This document shows positions 18,643 to 28,504 of a stretch of DNA of 64,000 bases, one piece after another. Origin of the DNA: Paratrimastix pyriformis. Lineage: Eukaryota; Preaxostyla; Paratrimastigidae. The first letter of the stretch is position 1. Every line of letters starts with the position of its first letter. The notes beneath the pieces are model-generated. The model had not been told where the DNA came from and ran no database searches. It was given only the letters and a program-made list of their open reading frames with translations. The DNA lies in assembly GCA_027972325.1 (NCBI GenBank), contig JAPMOS010000068.1:140420-204419 (forward strand). The letters are read 5' to 3'. Made by a program: the position numbers and the translations under genes.

Positions 18643-19984
18643 ATGTGGTGATGCCTCCTCCCGGCGCACCCGCATCACTCCCTGACCTGGCTGGCTGGCT
18701 GGCTGGCTGGCTGCCGATGGTCCCCCCGGGTGGGCTCCAGGCTCGCTGCTGACCATCCCCCTGACCACCGAGCACTCGCCCCTGAGCGGCCCCGAGATCA
18801 AGCGCATCCGGGCACGGGCGGCTTCGTCGCCAACGGCCGCGTCAACGTCCGCCCCTGCCCGCACCCAGCCGCCAGCCGCCAGCCACCAGCCACCAGCCAC
18901 CAAGTGTGGCTGCTGCCTGCCGTGCCCCCAGACGAGCGCCCGATCCAAATCATGACCCTGGGGTTTGACACGGACACGGACACGGACACGACAGGGCATC
19001 CTGGGGTCTCGCGCGCCCTGGGGGACCCGGACCTGAAGGGGATGCCGGCCCCGCCCAGCCCTGGCAGCCCCCCGGGGCCGCCTGCCCCCGTCCTGCTGAC
19101 GGCCGAGCCCGACGTGACCCGCTTCGGGTTGACCGAACGGGACCTCTTCATGGTCGTTGCCTGCGACGGGTCCGGCTGCCTGCCCGCGTTGCCTGTTCCC
19201 CCCCCCCCCCCCCCCCCCCCGCTCACTTCCCCACCCATCCATGGGTCGCGTTGTGTGGGCTGTGCGGCGGGGGCCGGCGCAGCTTCTGGAACGTGAGCAT
19301 CCCGCAGGAGGTCGTGGCCGAGGTCTACGGGCGGCTGGCGGCGGCCCCCAAGGGCCACGACATCGTGCGGCCGCTGCTGACGGCCGACCAGCGGGCCGCC
19401 GAGCGGACCCGACCCGACCTGCTGCAGAAGATCTGCGACGACCTCGTCCTCGGCGCCATCCGCGACCGCCACTCCAAGGGTCGGCCGGCGGTGCCCATCC
19501 TCCTTCGTGTGTGTGCCTCTGCCCCCAGATGATGCCTCTGCCCCCAGATGATGCCTCTGCCCCCAGATGATGCCTCTGCCCCCAGATGATGCCTCTGCCC
19601 CCAGATGATGCCTCTGCCCCCAGATGATGCCTCTGCCCCCAGATGATGCCTCTGCCCCCAGATGATGCCTCTGCCGGATGATGCCCCGATGGCTTGGTGG
19701 GGTCGGCGGGTGGCGGGCGGGGCAGACAAGGTATCGGCAGGGGTGCCTTGCCGTCCTGTTGCCTGTGTTCGTGGGTGAGATGCAGACGACGCGTCGTCGG
19801 TGTTGGTGGCGGCCAGCCGTCCGTCGCTCATGGCGGTGTCCGTGCGCGTGGTTTGGGGGGCGCAGACAACGTGTCGGTGATGGTGCTGGTCTTCCAGCGC
19901 GGCCTCTTCGACGGCACCCGCAGGGAGGGCGAGCCCAACAGCGGCGGCGGCCCGGAACCCCCCGCCCCTGCCCCCTCGGGATAA
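17597..19984 (+). CDS. PP2C-family Ser/Thr protein phosphatase (PPM), 7 exons
   Basis: Mn2+/Mg2+-dependent phosphatase. Exons 17597-17674, 17738-18259, 18408-18591, 18741-18846, 18995-19169, 19283-19479, 19866-19984. Start MSSRKHELPNSVEP. Motifs: GIRPTMEDTH, FGLFDGHGGTFSS (metal-binding DGHGG), CTAVTVLVAGRAVYVANVGD, VSRALGD, LFMVVACDGFWNV (metal-binding D; usual DGxWD is DGFWN here) and final DNVSVMVLVFQRG. An Ala/Pro-rich insert of about 75 residues follows the first catalytic block. The first intron (17675-17737) starts gtttga; the others start gtccgc, gtccgg or gtcggc. Two single-base deletions are needed to explain the reading frame: about 18810 (between EIKRIR and GGFVANGRVN) and in the G run 19003-19006 (GIL|GVSRALGD). 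Both flanks are perfectly conserved PP2C, so a sequencing error or very recent lesion is likelier than an old pseudogene. Confidence 0.88.
18595..18642. repeat. Poly-C tract in PP2C intron
   Basis: About 47 consecutive C right after the gtccgc donor of intron 3. Similar tracts lie in the same gene at 18285-18319 and 19200-19220. Confidence 0.9.
19526..19677. repeat. 19-bp tandem repeat in the last PP2C intron
   Basis: Eight copies of atgatgcctctgcccccag. Each ends in a pyrimidine tract plus CAG, so each carries a potential 3' splice site. The real acceptor is at 19865, which joins in frame to DNVSVMVL. Confidence 0.9.
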
Positions 19985-20369
19985 CAGGGTAGTCTCGCGC
20001 AGCCCCCCCTCCCCCCCCCCCCCCCCCCCCCCCCCCAGCACCATTCTGGTCGCTGGTGATGATGGCGGTGGTGATGATGGTTGGCGTTTCTTTTTGGGAC
20101 ATCCGAAGATCGCCATCTGGCGCTTGGGCGCTTCCCCAAGGGGGTGGGTGGGCGAAGATGGGGAATAAATGCAGGGGAAGCGCCCCAGACGCCAGACGCC
20201 AACGGGAGCTCGCAAAGACAAGAAGAACCGAGAGAAATGGGAAGGGAGAATGCGAGGGAAACGCGAGAGAAAAGAAAGGGAAGGCGACGGAAATCCGAGG
20301 ATGCGAGGGGTTCGCGCCGTCAGTTGCGGTCCTCGACGAGAGAAAAGGGGAAGTGGAAGGAAAGGAGGG
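19985..20369. other. Intergenic region between convergent PP2C and HAD genes
   Basis: Contains a poly-C tract (20005-20036) and purine-rich DNA. The 18-bp stretch starting cagttgcggtcctcg at 20320 is repeated at 20371, where it encodes the end of the HAD protein, so the last codons of that gene have a near-copy just beyond its stop. No gene seen. Confidence 0.55.
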
Positions 20370-21226
20370 TCAGTTGCGGTCCTCGGCAGCGGCCAGGTGG
20401 ACCCCGAGGGCCTCGAGCTCCCGGCGCAGCTTGTCGGGGCTGTCCCTCTCGGCCCGGAAGCAGATCGCTTGGAAGCCGAGCGACTGGGGGCGGCGAAGAA
20501 GGGGAAAAGGGGTGGTGAGGCTCGTCCGCGGTGGCTGTGGCTGTGGGCCAGACCCGGGCCTGCGAGATGTTCTCCGATTTGTCGTCAATAAAAGCCACAT
20601 TGGCCGGCTGGGCGGTGGGGTCCTGAGCTCGGATTCGCTGCATCAGGGCCGCGAAGATGGCCGGGTCGGGCTTTGCCAGGCCCAGCTGGCTGCTGACCAG
20701 GATGACCCCGGGTTCGAAGGTCTTCACAAACTCCGGGTGCTGTTCGAAGATATAGTCGGTTTGCTCCGAGAGATGGTTGCTCAGGATGCCCAGGTGATAC
20801 CCGCCACGGCGAGCTTCCTCCAGCACGGAGTGGGTATTCGGCAAGAGATCGAGAAACCCGTTCTTGCGAACCAAGTCGCAGAACAGGGTGCCAGTGACCT
20901 ACCTCGCAAAAAAAAAAAGAGACATGAAGGAAGAAAAAAACAAAGCCGAACAGACAGTCGGGTCCGTAATGCCGGCAAGTCTGATGATGTTATCCCAGTA
21001 TTCAGTTTCTGACCCGTCTTTAATTTTTGCCTCCTGCCAGGCCCTATTGTGTGCTTGACGAAGCCTGATCAAAATGTCGCCGCCCCAGCCGCGCCGCTGC
21101 GCATAGTCGGCAAGAAATGGAAAATGAACATCCCCTAGATGATCGAGTGTCAAAGTCGCTGGATTGGTGGGCAAACGAACCAATGCACACGCCTCCGAGA
21201 TCGGTCACAATCCAAGTGACTGGCAT
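20370..21226 (-). CDS. HAD-superfamily hydrolase (subfamily IA type), 4 exons
   Basis: Exons 21181-21226, 20956-21158, 20554-20898 and 20370-20483 splice in phase to 235 residues. HAD motif I is WIVTDLGGVC (nucleophile D; the second motif Asp is replaced by G, as in several HAD-IA members written DxGGV); motif II HLGILSNHL; motif III lysine in LGLAKPDPAIF; motif IV VAFIDDKSENI; end SLGFQAICFRAERD. Cap region TEYWDNIIRLAGITDPT. Likely a small-molecule phosphatase or dehalogenase-like enzyme; the substrate cannot be told. The first intron is only 22 nt (21159-21180, gttcg...ccag). Introns 2 and 3 begin gtctgt and gtctgg; the intron 2 acceptor is tag. It shares an 85-bp divergent promoter with the next gene. 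Confidence 0.85.
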
Positions 21227-21311
21227 TTTCTTCTCGACCCCCGATTCCGTCTTCGGTCAGGGATACCCCGTCGGACGAGGCTCCGCTCCTTTGTTTGAGC
21301 TGCCCCCATTG
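21227..21311. promoter_or_regulatory. 85-bp divergent promoter between HAD and phosphodiester glycosidase genes
   Basis: The two start codons (21226 minus, 21312 plus) leave 85 bp for both 5' UTRs and the promoter. The region sits in a locally AT-richer valley. No named element recognised. Confidence 0.55.
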
Positions 21312-21994
21312 ATGATGCGCTGGCCATTGCTGCTGCTTGCCGGTTTGGCGTGTGTGCTCGCTGACCTTCCCGAAAATTTTGAGTACGCCACGAATTCCTT
21401 CGTTTCCGACTTCGTGACCAGTCCCGTGTATCCGTCACAAGATCCGCTGCCTCACGTCGTGCACAGCACGATCATCAAGCATCTTCCCGACCAAGACCTG
21501 ACAGTCCACTTGGTCCGACTCACCAACCCGCTGCTCCACTTCCACGTGTACCCCTCGCTGACCGGCTGCCCGGGGCGGAACCGCACGAGCGACAACGCCC
21601 AGGCCCGGGGCTGCTTCATCGCGGGGAACGCCGGGTTCTTCGACACCCACACGGGGGCCTGCCTGGGGCACGTCGTCAGCGAGGGCCACCTGGTGCAGCT
21701 CGACGCCCAGATGCACCCCTCGCTGGCCCTCTCCCGGACCACCCAGCGGTGGGCCGTGGGCTACATGAACGAGGTGGACATTGTGCCCCAGGGCCAGAAC
21801 CTGGTCTACGACGAGGTGGTCAACGGGATCGGGTGGCTGGTGCGCGAGGGCCAGCCCTACCTGAACACCTCCCAGTCCGCCGAGAAGATCTCCCAGGCCT
21901 TCGTCAACCTCTTCGCCCCCCGGATGGCCGCCGGCCACGACATCAACGGCCAGTTCCTCATGCTCGAGGTCAGCCCCAGCCCCCAGCCCCTCCG

Positions 21995-22032
<38 letters not shown>

Positions 22033-22624
22033 GCCTGAGTTCGGTCGGCTGCTGACGTCGATGAGGCCTGGTGGCCTGACCTCACCTCACCTGACCTCCT
22101 CGCCTGGGTTGGGCTCTTGATGTTGGCGGGGCCATGAGATGGACGGCCTGGCGTCGACAACATCACCTGACCTCACCTGACCTCACCTGACCTCACCTCG
22201 CCTTTCTGTCCCCTCCGCGCCTGGGTCGGTGGGCTGTTGATGTCGATGCTGGTGGGGTCAGGTGGACGGCCTGGAGTCTGCCAACCTGGGGGCCAAGCTG
22301 ACCGTCATGACCGAGCTTGCCCTCGAGTACGGCCTCTACAACGCCATCAACCTCGACGGGGGCGGCTCCACGACCGTCTACATGGAGGGCGCGGTCCGCT
22401 GCCGCCACCCCCGATCCATCATTCTCTCTGTTCGACCCTCACGCCGCACATCCGCACCACCCGCTGGCGATCGGGCCTCACCATCTGCCTCGATTTGTGC
22501 GTCTGTGTAGGTGCGCAACCGGTGCTGCGACAAGTGCGCCGCGGGCCACGAGGCCGAGCACTGCCCCGCCGGCTGGGACGGGGCCTGCCAGCGGGCCGTC
22601 ACGACCATCCTCTGCATTCGCTGA
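21312..22624 (+). CDS. Secreted phosphodiester glycosidase family protein (NAGPA-like), 3 exons
   Basis: Exons 21312-21968, 22262-22393 and 22511-22624 give 300 residues. Signal peptide MMRWPLLLLAGLACVLADLP. Family hallmarks of the phosphodiester glycosidase domain: CFIAGNAGFFDTHTGACLGH, VVNGIGWLVREGQPYLN, PRMAAGHDINGQFLMLEV and NAINLDGGGSTTVYMEGA, which corresponds to the NAGPA active-site block. The C-terminus is a Cys-rich segment (RNRCCDKCAAGHEAEHCPAG) ending VTTILCIR, resembling the post-catalytic end of animal NAGPA. In animals the enzyme uncovers mannose-6-phosphate by removing GlcNAc; whether this one does is inference. There is no TM segment, so it is probably lumenal or secreted. 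Introns contain poly-C (21992-22031) and acctgacctc repeats. Two adjacent Met codons (21312 and 21315) can start. Confidence 0.85.
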
Positions 22625-22842
22625 GGCGGCCACTCCCGGGCCCTCTCGGGCCCACTAACTGTATCCGTACCCGTCTTCCGGCTTCCCTTGAGCATCCTCT
22701 GCCCGTGTCCGTGTTTCGTCCGTTCCTCCTGGTGTGTGTGATGGCATCGTCGGGATATATCTCGAGACCGAGACCGACTTTCGCCGCCGAACTGGTTCCG
22801 CCGCCCTGTGTCATCTGCCCTCCGGGTCATCGCCCCCGTGTG

Positions 22843-23136
22843 TCATCTGCCCTCCGGGTCATCGCCCCCCTGGTCGAAGGCAGCCTGAGTGTGGGTCAGC
22901 TCAGTCTTGGTCTGGGTCAGCTCCTGGGTCTTCTGAGCGAGTTCGTGCTGGGTCTGGGCCAGTTGAGCCTGGAGGTCGGCTCGGGTCTTGAGTAGGTCGC
23001 TGATGGCAGACGTGACCTGGGACAGGTAGGCACCCAAGTCGGTGGACAGTCTCTGCCCGAGGATGCCCAGCTGGGCCGCCGCTCCGTCACGCTCGGGGGC
23101 AGCCCGTTCGGCCTCCCGACAGCCCATCCACCGCAC
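22843..23136 (-). CDS. Possible coiled-coil exon or ORF of unknown gene
   Basis: A 97-residue frame with heptad-like sequence (LSQVTSAISDLLKTRADLQ then LAQTQHELAQKTQELTQTK). Unlike most frames here it is not low-complexity in DNA repeat terms and looks like real coiled coil. No splice partners were established, and it could also be the last exon of an unrecognised minus-strand gene lying in 23140-24000. Low certainty. Confidence 0.3.
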   Translation of the reverse strand: MRWMGCREAERAAPERDGAAAQLGILGQRLSTDLGAYLSQVTSAISDLLKTRADLQAQLAQTQHELAQKTQELTQTKTELTHTQAAFDQGGDDPEGR

Positions 23137-23754
23137 ACCACCACCACCGCTGGGTGAATGCGATCACCTCAGACGCCCGGGATCAGCGATCACCACAGGA
23201 GGTGCAACCTCCGCTCGGCCAAGACGGCCCCTCCTTCCTTCCCGCCCCCGGGGTGCCATCTGCCCAGCGGGTCATCGCCCCCCTCCGCTCGGTCAAGACG
23301 GCCCTTCCTTCCCGCCCCCGGGGTGCCATCTGCCCAGCGGGTTGGCCCTCAGGCAGCCGGGACGGCCCGATCCAACACAGCAGCAGCTGCTGTTGGGCAC
23401 GAGGCCACACGAACAACACGGAATGGAGGAACACGAAATGGAGGGCGGGAAGGAGATCAGACGACGCTCGACAGGCGCCGACTCGAGGGTGACGACGCCA
23501 GGCAGCAGAAGAGCAGCGGGGAGCAGAGGGAAGGGCGACACAATAAAAACACCACAATGGCGATGATGCATAAAGCCAAGAGGAGACCGCGGAGAGGGCA
23601 GAGGGCAGAGGGCAGCAGGGGGAGGCAGAGAAAGAGGCAGAGCGGAAGGGCGGGGATGGAACCCACACGCTGCACACCGCAGCCCGGCAGCGCAGCGCCG
23701 AAGAAGCGGAGGGCCGGGGTGGCTGGAGCGCCCGGCTGGCACGACCGGATCGAC

Positions 23755-23885
23755 AAAGAAGACGAAGACGAAGACGAAGTGGAAGACGAAGTGGAAGACG
23801 AAGAGGAGACGAAGTGGAAGACGAAGTGGAAGACGAAGTGGAAGACGAAGTGGAAGACGAAGTGCAAGACAAAGAGGAGACGAAG
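23755..23885. repeat. 12-bp gacgaagtggaa tandem repeat
   Basis: About 10 imperfect units (gacgaagacgaa then gacgaagtggaa and variants). Open in several frames purely because of the 12-bp period. Confidence 0.85.
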
Positions 23886-24005
23886 ACAGCGCCCATGATG
23901 GACGGCGCACCGGCGGGGGCCCGTCGAGGGCAGCCCAGGCACCGGTAGCACCGCCTCAGCTCCGGAGACGCAGGGGCCCGCGAGCGAGGTGCCCAGGGGG
24001 GCGCC

Positions 24006-25071
24006 TCAGGCGGCCAGGGTCTCGGCCGGAAGGGCAGTCGCGGTGGCGGGGAGCATGGTCGCACCCGCCAAACCCGTTTCGCTCAGCCCCGCCCCTGCTG
24101 CTGCCGCGGGGGCGGCATCACCAGCGGCCGCCGGAGAAGTAGCCGTAGCCGTGGCCGTAGCCGTAGCCGTGGCCGTGGGGGCGGCGCTGTCGGCTGGGGA
24201 CGAGGCCGAGAGCGGGGTGGCCGGGGTGGCCGGGGTGGCGCAGCAGAAGTCGTTCTGGCACGAGGCTGCACACGACTGGAAGCAGACCCGCTGCGCCCAG
24301 GGAGCCCAAACAGCCCCCAAGCGGACCGGCGGACCGGACGGACGGGGGGGCCGGGTGAGCAGGGAGAAAAAGGCGGGTATGCACCTCCTCATATGCATAT
24401 GCCGCCAGACACATGACCCACCCACCCACCGCCCACCCACCGCCCACCATCCATGCCCCGTGTGCCCCAGCCCGTGTGTCCCTGCCATGCGGGTGTGGGA
24501 GCGAGTTGGGGACCTGGGCGGGTCGAGCAGATGTACGTCACCCTACCCCGAGCAACTCACCCACCGGGGTCGAGCAGACGTACGTAACCCTACCCCGAGC
24601 AACTCGGTCTGGATGGAGAAGCTGCGCCGCTGCCCCCCCGTCCCCGTGGTGTGTGGGAGCGGGATATGACGCGGACCTGGGCGGGGTCGAGCAGGTGCAC
24701 GGTCTGGTCGTCGAGGAACTCGGGCTGGATGGAGAAGCTGTGGATGTCGTGGCTGTGCATCAGGGCCCGCAGGTGGGCCGCCACGGCCATGAAGGCGCCC
24801 TGGTGGTGCCGGTGGGCCTCGGCGGCGATGAGGACGTGCATGCTGGTCACGGTGTGGTTGTCGGCCAGGCTCCAGGTGTGCATCTCGTGCACCCCCACCA
24901 CCCCCGGGATCTGTCCACGAGCCCCGCCATCACCCCCCCGCCCGGCGTGGCACATCCCCCCGTCGGATGATGACCCCCCACCCCGAACGCGCATGATGAG
25001 GGCGGCGATGGTGCGGGGCGGGGCCTGGGAGCACGTGCGCTGTGAGACGGGAGGCAGGCCCAGGGAGGCGT

Positions 25072-25103
<32 letters not shown>

Positions 25104-25368
25104 AGGTCGTGGATTGTGGCGGGGCTGGCGCATATGGTGGGGGTGGTCGGGGGCGCTGACCTGGGCGATGCGGCGCTCGAGGTGCTGCACGCAGAGCGAC
25201 TGGGGCGTGCCCATCAGGAGCAGCTTGGCCCCCAGGCCCACTGCGTGCCGCCACCCCAAACCGGGACACCGGGACGGGCGGGATCGCATCAGGGTCAGTG
25301 GAGCCAACCCAGAGGGGCACGGGCGCGGCCGCACGGGGCGAGCACAGGGGGGCATGAGGGTGGGGTGT

Positions 25369-25399
<31 letters not shown>

Positions 25400-27447
25400 G
25401 GGGGAGACAGTGAGGGCGGACCGAAGCGGCCCGCGACCAGGAGGAAGACGAAGGCGACGACGATCAGGAAGGAGGGCAGCCCCCAGAAGAGGGCCGTCTC
25501 GAGGGCCGGGCTGGCGGCCAGCCAGAGGCGCAGCGCCCGCTCGGCGATGTAGACCAGGTTCAGCCACAGCATGGTGAAGCTGCCCAGGAAGCTGGCCTGC
25601 TCGAGCATGTGCGACTGCACACAGACACACGCACACCCACACACACCCACACACCCAGGCAACCCAGGATGAGCATGGCGAAGCTGCCCAGGAAGCTGGC
25701 CTGCTCGAGCATGTGACTGCACACCACCCAGCCGGGGCGAGGCACGAAGGGCGGCACGGGGCAAGGCGGCAACGAAGTGGGCGGGGCCGGGCGGACCATC
25801 GGATAGCGGGGCATGTGGGGGCACCGCTGGGGCTCGTCGGCCAGGAGGGGCTCCTTCTCGGCCAGCGCCCGGCCCCGCCAATGGACGTGCTCCGCGCCGT
25901 GGCCGTGGTCATGATGGTCGTGGTCGTGATGGTCGTGGTGGCGGGCGGGCTGGGGGCTCATCGGGGTGGGCGTCCGGCTGGGCAGCGGGTTCAGCACCCC
26001 TGCAGCAGCCAGCCAGCAGCCAGCGCGCGGCAGCAACGGGCACGGTGAGCGGGGCAGAGCGGGGGGCGTGGCGGGCGTGGCGGCCAATCGCACGGGGGGG
26101 CCGGCGGGGGGCCGGCGGGGGGGACATGGGGAGGCACGGGATGCGGGCACTTGGGGCACGGATGGGTGTGCGGGGAACGGATGGGGCACGGATGGGGCAC
26201 GGAGGGGGGCGGCGGACCGGCGGCAGCGAGGACGACGGCGGCCGATGTGTGCATGATGGGCGTCGGGGGCGCCTCGGGGGCGGCCTCGCTGGCGCTGGCG
26301 CTGGAGCCGGCCGAGGACAGGCTCGGGCTGTGGCCGCCAGGCCCCCACCCGGTGCCACATCAGGGAGGAGGGAGGGGCGGGTGAGGCGGCTGTTGGCGGC
26401 CCGTCCCCACATCCCACCTCATCCCATCCACCTCGCCCGCTCCCTCGCCTGCCCGTCTCGCGGCAGGCCGCAGCCCATGGTCATGGGCACGGGCACGGGC
26501 ATGCGGGGCGGCATGGGGCGCCGGGCGGACCAGGGGGTCAGCTGCTGCTGCTGCTGCTGCGCGTCGGGGAGCGGGAGGGGCGGCGGGGTGGTGGCGGTGG
26601 CGGTGGCGGCGAAGTGCTGGCATGCGCACGAGCAGTGGTGGTGCTCGGGGTGACCCGGGGTCGCCGGCTGGGGCAGCTCGGTCAGCTGGACCGCCTCCCG
26701 GGCCGCCTGCGACTTGCGGGCCTTGGCCTCGTCGGCCAGGGTCACGTGCACGTGCCCAGCCTGGGGTGGGTGGTGGGTGGGTGGGGCCGGTGGGATGTGG
26801 GCGGGAGGGTCCATGCCGTGAGCGAGTGCACCCCAATGGTGGGTCGAGCAAGTAGGGGAGGGGACCGGGCGATGGGGCCCCGGGCCCATGATGGGGATGG
26901 GGGATGGGGGAACGGACGCTGGGGCGCAGGACGGAGGCACCGCCGCACTGGAGCAGGACGGCGATCAGGTCGTAGCCTGACAGGCCCACCAGGAACCAGA
27001 AGCTGACCGCCGGAATCTCCAGCACGGGGTCCCCACTGGAGTCCTCTGCGGACGGTGACCATCGCATGTGATGGAGAAGATGAGGCACGGACCTTCACCC
27101 AGATAGGCGGAGAGGTTCTCCAAAATAAGATAAAAGCAAATCGAACACAAACAGGCACCCGTGATGAACCCGCCCACCAGCTCGGCGCGAATGTACCCAT
27201 ACGAGAGGGTGGATGAGCGGGGCTTGCGAGAGAGCTGAAGAAAAAGTTGGTCCCGCTCTGACAACTGGCTCAAAAAACAGCAGACCCAAGAGAAGAACAG
27301 GCACAAACAATTGCAAACGGCAAAACAGAGCCGGATGAAGCCAATCGAGACGAGATCCGAGTTTTCCCAGAGGGCATAGATCACGAAAGCCAGCGAAGTG
27401 ACACTGCTGAGGGTAGTGAGAGCAACATGAGGCCAGAGAGGTTTCAT
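24006..27447 (-). CDS. ZnT1-like cation diffusion facilitator with degenerate metal site
   Basis: CDF-family membrane protein. Start MKPLWPHVALTTLSSVTSLA (TM1) at 27447; TM2 IGFIRLCFAVCNCLCLFF; SYGYIRAELVGGFITGACLC (hallmark Y-G-x-x-R-A-E and TM3); exon EEDSSGDPVLEIP with TM4 VSFWFLVGLSGYDLIAVLL; His/Gln-rich cytosolic loop including HHDHHDHDHHDHGHG (about 25890-25955) and HPEHHHCSCACQH; TM5 SHMLEQASFLGSFTMLWLNL (about 25560-25615) and TM6 FLIVVAFVFLLVAG; C-terminal domain GVVGVHEMHTWSLADNHTV ending HSHDIHSFSIQPEF, very close to ZnT1 endings; then a Cys-rich end RVCFQSCAASCQNDFCC and an Ala/Thr tail, stop 24006. The transport-site HxxxD pairs are not intact: TM2 aligns as FAVCN and TM5 as HMLEQ. 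It may be a non-transporting or heterodimer partner like ZnT6, or have changed metal choice. Introns start gtccgy. Confidence 0.8.
25564..25727. repeat. Tandem duplication of the TM5 exon start in the CDF gene
   Basis: The plus-strand block gctgcccaggaagctggcct + gctcgagcatgtg occurs at about 25578 and again at about 25684, separated by a ca-rich spacer. On the minus strand each copy is an acceptor CAG followed by SHMLEQASFLGSF. The distal copy runs on into MLILG and a stopless gt-rich intron; the proximal copy continues into the full TM5-TM6 exon. Confidence 0.8.
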
Positions 27448-27806
27448 TTCCTTGTGTTGGCAGGAGACAGGTCGGGCGAAGAGTCAGAAGCGGACTGGGG
27501 CGGCAAGCACGCGAACGCCACAACCAAAGCCCGCGTTTTTGTTCGGCCTTGCCGCCCTCGAGGCACCGTTCGAAGGATTGCCCCTTCATCGACTTGCTCA
27601 TTGGGGAGGCAGCAAGCAGAAACTGACTTGGATACGATGGATTGTTGTATCTTTTTTTCTTTCCGTGGCTCTTTCGCCTCAACAACTGCAGCAGCTCAAA
27701 AAAGCACATCAACAAAACCGAAGAGCAAAAACACAGGAAATGATCCAATCAAAAAATCACTCAAAAACCATCCCACCGGATCCCTCCCTCCCCGCGTTTG
27801 CGGGTC
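27448..27806. other. Intergenic region between two minus-strand genes
   Basis: AT-richer than the surroundings; contains the 5' flank of the CDF gene and the 3' flank of the secreted-protein gene. No further coding exon is supported. Confidence 0.5.
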
Positions 27807-28504
27807 TTATGTATAACGGACAGAGAACATGGTGTAAACGCCCAGGCTGAGGGTGCGATGCACGACAATTTCCATGTTCCGGTAGCGGTTGCCGAAGATC
27901 GGTTCTCCGTTCGGGTCCACGCCCGTCTGCACCCGAGAGAGCGCGTGCACGGGCATCTTGAACTCCATCACAGAACCCCCATCGACCGGGGACACGGCCA
28001 CATCGGGGCAACGGATGAGGTCATCCATGAGGGTGGAGGAGGTCATGACCGTGTCGCACGGCGCGGCGGGGTCGGGGTGGCTAAACGACACCGGGATGAA
28101 GCAGGCAGCATTGCGTTGAGCCGGCGGGGGACCCTTGGCAATGACCAACTTGGTCAGCCCGTACCCGTGCATATTCACAACCAATTCCTCGCCGGACATG
28201 GCCACCTGCGTGTAAGAGGCCAAGTAGTAGTCGTCGATCGGACACAAGGGCTGATCAGCGAGGACTGGAAATGTGGGTGATGAAGAGATTGACAATTGAT
28301 TGTGAGTTCTGGAAAAACCGGACAGCAATAGAAATGGGGGAAAAAAAATCCGGAAAAATAGGAGCAGCACCAACAAATTCGCAGTGGCATTCAGACAATC
28401 CGCTGACCCCACAGATTGCATGCACTTTGTTTTGCTGCCGAAGGGACCTGAGACAGACCACCAAGTGACAGCAGGCCCAGAAGTACGAGAAGATGCTTTG
28501 GCAT
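27807..28504 (-). CDS. Small secreted protein sharing an ectodomain with the giant lectin/EGF receptor
   Basis: Two exons, 28397-28504 and 27807-28250, joined in phase 0 by a 146-nt intron (donor gtctga, acceptor atcag), give 183 residues. Exon 1 is a signal peptide (MPKHLLVLLGLLSLGGLSQV) plus a short Cys-containing linker. Exon 2 begins PLCPIDDYYLASYTQVAMSG and contains MHGYGLTKLVIAKGPPPAQR, CFIP, CDTVMTSSTLMDDLIRCPDV and TGVDPNGEPIFGNRYRNME, ending VYTMFSVRYT. The same pattern is found at 60581-61090 in the large gene: HGFNLSAFVIAQGVPPAQP, LLLCPDV, TGIDPNGEFVEGYRYQSM. I know no named family for it. Probably a secreted, four-cysteine, beta-rich module. Confidence 0.75.

Larger units (their letters stand above)
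22625..24005. other. Gene-poor stretch with low-copy and simple repeats
   Basis: No convincing gene. The phrase ccctccgggtcatcgccccc occurs twice near 22815-22870, and a related block with cggggtgccatctgcccag occurs twice near 23245-23345. A 12-bp gacgaagtggaa array lies at 23755-23885. One minus-strand coiled-coil-like frame is listed separately. Confidence 0.5.

Noticed and set aside
23183-24064. Minus-strand 293-codon frame with Ser/Thr and Leu/Arg repeats
   Set aside because: Driven by the 12-bp repeat at 23755-23885; no domain, no supported splice sites and no continuity with the CDF gene, whose stop is at 24006.
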